NCBI GenBank assembly: GCA_003693705.1
Contig: RBZT01000673.1
Location: forward strand, 67,887 to 131,886
DNA: 64,000 nucleotides
Reading direction: 5' to 3'
DNA from: Polymyxa betae
Taxonomy: Eukaryota; Endomyxa; Phytomyxea; Plasmodiophorida; Plasmodiophoridae
A model generated the notes under the pieces. The model had not been told where the DNA came from, ran no database searches, and saw nothing but the letters and a program-made list of their open reading frames with translations. Position 1 is the first letter of the stretch, and each line of letters begins with the position of its first letter. A program made the translations under genes and the position numbers. Below are positions 56,717 through 64,000 of the stretch, piece by piece.

Positions 56717-57103
56717 TAGAGTATCAGCTTGGTCGTGACTAAAGTCTTGGAAAGCCATCGTTTCTTCTGATCCAGGAGAAGATGGCTGAAATGATGAGTG
56801 AATTTTATTACAGTAGCGAAAAGCAACACTACATGGGGTGGCCTTCAAAATAGAAGTGAAATGCAATCACTGGAGTCATAATTCAAGGCTCGATATGCCT
56901 ACTCTTATTGGCATGTGAGTTCAACTACGTATGAGCAAAAACCCTCTCCTGCGGTGTGTGTCAAAATGACCGCCAGAGAATTCCATCAGTTTCCGTGATC
57001 GAAAGTTTCGCGACTGCGCAGTTTTTAGGTTGGATTTGTCAGTCGGTATGGTTCCACGTCGCTCATTGTTTGTAATCGACACGATTATCGTCAATTACAG
57101 ATA

Positions 57104-59138
57104 ATGGCCGGCTGCAAATGCGGCGGCACCGATATCGAGTATGACCACAGCCGTGGAGATGCAACATGCATGTCATGTGGTGCCGTTCTGTCTGAGAACC
57201 AGATCGTTACCGAGCTTGGTTTCGTGGAGAACGCAGCGGGTGTCAGCTCCATGGTTGGGCAGTTCGTACCAGCGTCGGGTATGTCCCAGCTTGGGGCTGG
57301 CGCGAAGTTATCACGCCCGGGTACGATGTTCGGCACCGAATCTAGAGAAGTGACAATCTCCCGTGGGAAATTTAAGATCCAGTCGATGGCGATGTCTCTG
57401 AACATGAATAAGCATCACGTAGAAGCTGCTCATCGCTTATTTGTTTTAGCGGTGCAGCATAACTTCACACAGGGCCGAAAAACTGACCATGTTGTCGCTG
57501 CCTGTTTGTACATCGTCTGTCGGCGAGAAAAGACGCAGCACATGCTGATCGATTTTTCTGATATTCTCCAAGAAAACGTTTATATTTTAGGTAGGGAATC
57601 TTACTTCTGTGGTGTTTCTGAGCTAATTCGTCGATTTAGGAAAAACTTACTTAAAGTTTATTCGAGTCTTAAATTTGACGATGCCGATCATCGATCCTTC
57701 GCTATTCGTCCATCGTTTCGCTGCACGGATGGAACTTGAGGAGAAAACGCATGCTGTCTCCATGACAGCTTTGCGTTTAATCGCACGCATGCGTCGTGAT
57801 TGGATGGCCATAGGTACCATCTTAGGCTTCTATCACTGACGATATTAATCTTTAAATTAGGCAGGAGGCCTGCAGGTATCTGCGGAGCTGCTTTAATGAT
57901 TGCCGCTAAGATTCATGGGTTTCGTCGATCACAGAAGGAAGTTGGGCGTATTATCAAGATGTGTGAAGCGACGCTTCGGAAGCGTGTCATGGAATTCATT
58001 GATACGCCTTCGTCGCATCAGACTGTTGCTGAATTTCACGAATCTCCGGACGATTTCGCTATTGAAATGGACCCGCCTGCATTCCGTTGCAAAGTATATT
58101 GCAGCAAGACAGAACTTTGTTCAAAAAAAGGAGAACCAGAAGAGGACGAGGAATCGCAGCTGGAAGCTGATGCTCGCAAGGAGATCGATGATGAAATGCG
58201 CCAAGCTCTAAAATCCAATGAGCTTCGTTCACTGGAGAATGAATTTCATTCCACGTCCTGTACACCGGCTTTCAGCTCCAATGACAAATCACCTTCAGAA
58301 AGACCTATATCTCCTCCATTGCCTTCGGTAGCGTCTGGATTTGTGCTCACTTTGTTGTGATTGACGTGTGCACTCGTAATCAGATCACAGGAGGTGATCC
58401 TGCTAACTTCCAGGAAGATCGTGAAGAACAAGGATACGATGTCTCTAATGAGAGAGAAAAAGAGGCAGACTCAGAGGGCGAAGAAAGAAATCAGGAAGTA
58501 GACGAAAATGGCAGAGTGATTACCGAAGAGAGTCTCTCTTCTGAATCCGATGATGAAGAACTGGCACGAATGGTTCTATCGGTTGATGAGCAGATTTGCA
58601 AGGAGAAAATCTGGACCGAGGTCAATAAGGATTATTTGCGAGAGCAGGTCGGAAATGCTGGTTGCTTTTGTTGCTGGCCATTTATTCAGAGGACATAGGA
58701 AATCAAACGCAAATGGGAAGAGGACCAGATTGCTATGGGAATCGAGCCGGATTCCGTTAGAAGAAAGAGAAGAAGGACAAAAACGCAAAATACAGCGAAG
58801 ACCCCTGCCGAAGCAACTTTGAATGCGTTAAGCAACAAGAAGTCTGCTAAGATCAATTATGATATTTTGAAAGATCTCTTCGACTCTGCTCCTGTTCATA
58901 AGGCCTCCTCTTCCAATGCTGACAAAGGCGAAGGTAGAAACCTCGCTTTTGCTTACACCTGCAGCTCAACGTTTATGGTTTAGAACATCTTGCAAGTGAG
59001 ATTGTTGGCGAAGATGACGGTGATATCATCGAAGATGGCGAGGATGAGGCGCTGGAGATCGATGACGAACTGATGCACCGGGATTATGGCGAAGATGATC
59101 TCGTTGATGAACTCTATGAAGATGGTGATGACTACTAA
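57104..59138 (+). CDS. BRF1: TFIIIB subunit BRF1
   Basis: ATG 57104. The N-terminal zinc ribbon is CKCGGTDIEYDHSRGDATCM followed by SCG. Two cyclin folds follow: TFIIB-type repeat 1 with AAHRLFVLAVQHNFTQGRKT and VVAACLYIVCRREKTQHMLI (57430-57560); repeat 2 with RRPAGICGAALMIAAKIHGF and EVGRIIKMCEATLRKRVMEF. The C-terminal BRF1 homology region contains LARMVLSVDEQICKEKIWTE followed by VNKDYLREQ, and the tail is very acidic (DDGDIIEDGEDEALE...). It is the TFIIB-related factor that recruits Pol III to tRNA and, here, SRP RNA promoters. Four or five short introns. Confidence 0.92.
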
Positions 59139-59484
59139 TATTGTCTAATATTCCATGCCCTATGTTTAAATATATAAATCCCCAATACTTCTATACTCTA
59201 GTCTCTGATAAGTCCTGATTTCTGGACGCCAGCTCATGGCTGGTGTTCTTACGACGTGCTCCTTTGCCACTTATATCAGCAGCGCAATTGCCGGCTCATA
59301 CCTATTGCAGATGATGTCGGAGCGCCTTTTGCTCATGGATCGGCGCTGTCCCTGTAAGTGGCATTAGGTTAAACTCAAAGATTGGATGGATGGGTACGGT
59401 TCGCGGTCAAGCCAGCCCTACCCGCTTAACACATCTGATCTTTTAACAGAAGCGGGCACCCAGCGTCCTTCTGGCGGCACCATC
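59139..59484. other. Intergenic before CFAP58
   Basis: 346 bp. A 43-codon frame from ATG 59238 (MAGVLTTCSFATYISSAIAG) has a hydrophobic stretch, but splicing at its GTAAGT leads straight to a stop. No RNA gene recognised. Confidence 0.35.
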
Positions 59485-62400
59485 ATGGCCGATGTAATCC
59501 ATCATTGTTCACGTTCTCTTTGTTTTAATCAACGATACAGACATCCACCGAAGATGTGATTAACGGGGCGGAAATGAATTTGGCGTTGCAAGCGAATGTT
59601 ATTGAATCAATAGAACGCGACTTTCAGAAAGTGTTCGATCAGTTGTCAGCCGATGATTCTCTTAAAACGTTCCGACTTGAATATGAGAAATTACATGCTG
59701 CCTTGAGGAAATCTCACGAGAATGAGAAATTATTGATGAACAAATGCAGGGCGTTGAACGCCGATATCCTGCAGAATGCATCGAAAGTGCACCAGGCTCT
59801 CCGTTTGAGCCAGGAGGATCAGAACTCGATCCAGCTGTTGAAGCGCGAAATCGACAAGGCTTGGAAGATGGTCGATGCCGCCCACGAAAAAGAAAAAAAT
59901 GCCAAAAAGACAACGCAAGCCTTGAAGCAGGAGATCGCTAACCTTAGCCGTCTGGTCGATCAAGGAGCCGGACTTAGCATCGGCCAGGAGAACACCGTCA
60001 ATGAACTGATCGCAGACAAGAACAAGTTAGCAGCCGAGATCGTTCATCTCAATGAGACACTGCAAGGGCAGACTGCCCAGATTGACTCCCTCAAGAAAGA
60101 TGCCGAACAATACGAATCGGTGAATTTGTGCTATCTCGCTGTCGCTGATCGGCTAACGTTTGATCTTAGCTCAAATCTGGGCTGGAGTCGTCGCTGTCCG
60201 AAGCTCAGTCGCAAACGGCTAAAGCGAAAGCCGAAGCGGAACGCGAAGCTCGTCGCGCTCAACGTCTGCAGGACGAAATGTTGGGGTTGAAGCAGTTCAG
60301 CGACAACCGCGAATTGGAGATTCAGCAGCTGAACTATGAGCTGGAGCAGGTCCGAGCTGAATCCGATCAGCTGCGTCTATTAATTAAAGACAGCTCCATC
60401 AATCTAGAAAGGCATATCTCAGCTGTATCTTGGTTAATCTCGTCTAAAAGAAAGCTCGGCTAGGTTCCGTCGCGTCGGTGACGATCTGCGCCTGAAGAAC
60501 GATGAATACGAACGACGCATTGAGGGCTATGTCAAACAGGCGAATCGGACCACTGAGCAAATCGAGGCGCTTCAGGCCAAAGTCGAGGCTAAAACCGATC
60601 TTATTCGGAAAAAGAACGAAGAAATCGAGCAAATGAAGAAACGCATTGCTAAAGCCGGGAAAGATCTCGACGTCATGACTGAAAAAAAAGAGGTTCGTAC
60701 TGTATAATCGTACATAGGAACAATTCGCATAATTATGAAATGCAGGAGATTGAGAACCAGCGCGAATATCTGAAATCTGAATTGATGTCGTTCTCGAAAG
60801 AGATGGAGACTTTTAAGCGTCATGCAGACAGCGATGATCGTACGATTAAAGAATTGCAGTCTCTCCTGAAGAAGCTTGCTGCCGGTGTCCAACAATCCAA
60901 AGATAAAAACAAGAACCAGCTTGAACTGGTGAAGAAGCATAAAGAGGATAAAAAGTTAATACTTGGCTGATTGGCTCGTTCATTGATGTATTGCTGACAC
61001 AATGTTGTAGGCTGCTAGAGCAGGATATCAAGGTGCATAAGCAGCTGGAAGAAAAAATGATGAAGACGAACCATGATCTCGAAATAGGCCAAGAAAAAGC
61101 CTCTATGACAGTTCTATGCTGGCAAAAGAAATATGAGCAGGTCTGTGATCTATCTGCTATAGATTCATGTTATCTTTATCGTTGCCAATACCATACATCA
61201 TTGATTTTCCATTTAAGATTAACATGCGTTTCCTGCCCCCATAGGAGCGTTTCTTATCTCTTCTGATATCGGCGTTTATCAGAATATCGGAATTCCTTGC
61301 AATAGAGTTCTGCAAATGATTTTTGCGTTGCACGGTTATAGGGCTTAATCGTTAAGCCATAATTTTTTCGTAGTCGTTTGAATTGCTGTTTGACTATATC
61401 ATCGGGTTTATATGAAATTTTCCAGGCGGAAGAGCTGCTTAAGAGTAAAGAAATGGAAATCACGGAACTACAGAAGAAGATCAGCGAAGAGAAACAGAAA
61501 TTAAAGGCGCAGCAGGCCCTCTACGAAAGCGTCAGAGCCGATCGAAATCAATTCTCACAGCAATGCGTGGAAGTTCAGGACGAGATTTCTGAGATGAAGA
61601 AAAAATTCAAGATCATCACACATCAGATTGACCAGCTCAAAGAAGAAATTGAGAAAAAAGATAACGTAACGAGCAAAACTGGAGTCTGGTGCATTCCTTT
61701 GCTGATGAAGATGTTCTGTAGGCCGTAGTCCAGCAACATTTCACGATCAAGAGTCTGAAGGAAGAAATCAAATCTCTAAAAAAGCAGTCTTCGAAGAAAG
61801 ATACAATTCTGGAGAGCACCGATCAGCTTCTATCAAGTCAGGATGTCGAGATCAAGAATTTGAGGTTCGCTCTGATGGAAGCCGAGCAGGCACAGAAACA
61901 GCAGAGAAAGGTCTACGATGATGTCGTCGGAGAAAGGGTAATGGACATATAAGCGCTTTCTCATGCCTTTGATTTCGTGTCGCGGTTCGGCTTCATTGAT
62001 TTCTGCTGTAAAACATTGCTTTAGCTCATAACCGCTTTTGATTTGTCGGCGCGATCCACCTCGAATGTTTCTGACATAGTCGTAGGATGTCCTCGGAGCA
62101 CAGCTCATCCGACGCAACGACGAGCTGGCGCTGCTTTACGAGAAGATCAAGATTCAAGAGTCGATTGTCGCCAAAGGAGAAATCCAATACCAGGATCGCA
62201 TCACTGATATTAAGTTGATGCGTCGCGATATGGCCGATATGGAGCGACAACTGGCCCTGCGAACCCAACAACTTTCCAATACTGAGGCGTTAAAGGCTGA
62301 ACTGCATCAGTTGCAGATTGAGATTCTACAGGAGAGGACTAAAGTCACAGCCCTTTCTGAAGAGCTTGAAACTCCCATGAATGTTCATAGGTATCTGAAC

Positions 62401-63121
62401 CAACTTGACAATAATGCCATAGAAACCTTTACTCTTTCGATAATCTTTCCACGAATAACTGGACGTGGTTGAAATCGATTTATATTAGACTTGAGTTTCA
62501 GCGACAATTGAGTTCAAATTTCAGATAATCATGGAAACAGCGCTCACCGCAAGTGATTTAGGTGGAGGAAACTGGAAGGTAGCGACCCGAAGGCTTGGGA
62601 GATGATTCAGAAGATACAGACGTTACAAAAACGGCTGATCGCCAAAACCGAGGAAGTAGTTGAGAAAAACTCCATCATCGAAGAAAGCCAGAAACTCTAC
62701 AAGGACCTGAAAAACATACTAGCCAGGCAACCCGGACCCGAGATCGCCGAGCAGCTCTGTGTCTACCAGCAGACACTTAAAGTACGTTGACGAAGCCGAA
62801 ATCGTGAACGAATCGCTAACGGATTTGGTGGTCTAGGAGAAAACGCGGCAAATGAAAGCCATGGCAGCCGAGCTGAATATGTTGCAGGCTCAGGCTAATG
62901 AATACCGTTACGAGATTGCACAGATCACAAGCGAGCTGCAGGATGTAAAGCGCAAATATCTGGAGCAAAAGAAGATAATGCAGCTGGAGAAGGAAGCGCA
63001 ACGTGCTGATCAGGTCGACACTAACGACCCGCTTTTGCGTCAGCAACATCAATTCGCCCAGCAACAAAATCGATTCGTTGGCGGCGGGTTCAATCTCAAT
63101 GCAGGATCCACTAATGTATAA
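59485..63121 (+). CDS. CFAP58: Coiled-coil axonemal protein CFAP58
   Basis: ATG GCC GAT at 59485, a 47-nt intron (59494-59540), then TSTEDVINGAEMNLALQANV. The frame rebuilds a ~850-residue coiled coil. Diagnostic CFAP58 blocks appear in order: FRLEYEKLHAALRKSHENEK, NADILQNASKVHQALRLSQE, IDKAWKMVDAAHEKE, QALYESVRADRNQFSQQCVE, KFKIITHQIDQLKEEIEKKD, RNDELALLYEKIKIQESIV, LETPMNVHR|WRKLEGSDP, MIQKIQTLQKRLIAKTEEVV, LARQPGPEIAEQL and the tail NRFVGGGFNLNAGSTNV. About nine short introns. CFAP58 is needed for motile cilia and sperm flagella (mid-piece and axoneme assembly). Confidence 0.93.
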
Positions 63122-63292
63122 TTTCTAATTTAAATAAACCTAGCTGAATTTGCGATCCCGAGTGATACATCCTGAAAAATCCCCATAAATGTGGAAATCG
63201 AGCAAACAGGAATTTGATGAGTAAAAAGCGGGATTCAGCATCTAAGAGCAACGACTCAGAAACTACAAAACGGTGACAGAAACTTTTATCAT

Positions 63293-64000
63293 ATGGCGAG
63301 ACATTCAAAGTTAGTTTCGGCCACGTACGCTCCCATCGAGGTACGGTCCGACCAGTTGTGACCTCGAGAGTGGATTCGAGACGAATCTGCCTTCGTGGCG
63401 GACGGTGCCACCATGATGAAGATCCGACCAAACATCATCCATCGGCGCGTTCGGGAACGCCCCGACCAGGTCCTAATCGAGAACCTCGACAAGGAGTACC
63501 AACAGGAACAGGAGCGTGCGGAAAAGCGACGCCAACGTCGCCAAACCTTGCTTGACGAACGTCGCAAGCACCTGTTCGCAACTCCCGAAGAGAAGGCCGG
63601 AATCATGTAAAGAGGGGTTTCCACCAACGACCTGACCTTGAACCCTGAACAGTCGCGAATCACTGGAATCCCGACAGCGTTTGGAGAAGGCGCGGCAGGC
63701 CCAGAAGCAAGCGCTAGACCAAGAGGAGCGCTGCATCACAAGCGACGTCCAACAACATCTGACGGTGGCTGAAGAGATCGATGACATGGAGCAGGCCGCG
63801 CGCCGCGCTTATATGAGGAACCTCTGTCAGGAAAATCTGAAGGTTAACTATCACATTACTCTAGATAGATCGTCGTGTCTCTGATCGCCTCTACAGCTGG
63901 CTGAATACAGGCGCCGGCTCCAAGCTGAAGCCGAAGAGCGAGAAAAAACTCGCGAGCGAATCGCGTCCGGTTTCTACGAACGGTGGGGACGCAACGCCTT
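63293..64000 (+). CDS. Coiled-coil, probably axonemal protein, runs off right edge
   Basis: ATG 63293 (MARHSKLVSATYAPIE), a 31-nt intron, then WIRDESAFVADGATMMKIRP, IIHRRVRERPDQVLIENLDK and a strongly charged helix (EQERAEKRRQRRQTLLDERR). A second intron (GTAAAG...GAACAG) leads to ESLESRQRLEKARQAQKQAL with EEIDDMEQAARRAYMRN. A third (GTTAAC...CTACAG) leads to LAEYRRRLQAEAEEREKTRE, ending FYERWGRNAL at the window edge. Composition and the FYERWG motif suggest a filamentous ciliary protein, but the family is not certain. The 3' end is missing. Confidence 0.65.

Noticed and set aside
1-64000. CRISPR arrays, operons or bacterial origin
   Set aside because: No spaced repeats, and introns, SRP Alu domain and eukaryotic proteins rule out a prokaryote.

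Overview
The window is nuclear DNA from a compact-genome, flagellated microbial eukaryote. The evidence is dense genes on both strands broken by very short GT-AG introns (mostly 40-60 nt, one with a TACTAAC branch site), a cytosolic ribosomal protein, mitochondrial import and carrier proteins, axonemal proteins, an ORC1/BRF1/SEC5 set, and two signal recognition particle (SRP) RNA genes with a eukaryotic Alu domain. I cannot place the species. ATP-type PEP carboxykinase, PHD+BAH ORC1, CFAP54/CFAP58 and TTTAGGG-like motifs would suit a stramenopile, rhizarian or similar protist. Because exons are short, several genes were found only by joining reading frames across introns.

Left accessory part (1-7.6 kb): a family of short secreted proteins on the minus strand, arranged as duplicated gene-plus-upstream cassettes. 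There are three genes and one decayed head fragment. A ~1 kb insertion carrying an RNase H-like remnant sits in one cassette.

Housekeeping block (7.6-18 kb): ribosomal protein eS27, a nucleotidyltransferase-GHMP sugar kinase fusion, a small kinesin ending in a CaaX box, a CD2BP2/LIN1 GYF protein of the U5 snRNP, a tRNA-Trp, a cyclic-nucleotide-binding-domain protein and TOM40. From 18 to 22 kb the window is poorer in recognisable genes and holds two secreted low-complexity proteins that diverge from a shared intergenic region.

Middle (22-45 kb): a CFAP54-like axonemal giant gene (~8 kb, minus) whose introns repeatedly carry TTTAGGG-like motifs, then SRP RNA copy 1, a mitochondrial carrier, several uncharacterised genes, an LC8-type dynein light chain, exocyst SEC5, a C2H2 zinc-finger protein, an unassigned multi-exon gene and ADAT3.

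Right part (45-64 kb): ORC1, a TPR-like protein, a transposase-like scrap, ATP-dependent PEPCK, SRP RNA copy 2 (inverted relative to copy 1, with shared upstream promoter and a scrap of the neighbouring gene), NAD-type isocitrate dehydrogenase, BRF1, CFAP58 and a coiled-coil protein running off the edge. Most genes are unrelated housekeeping units packed head to tail. The repeated themes are the axoneme (CFAP54, CFAP58, LC8, possibly the last gene) and duplication (secreted cassettes, SRP RNA locus).
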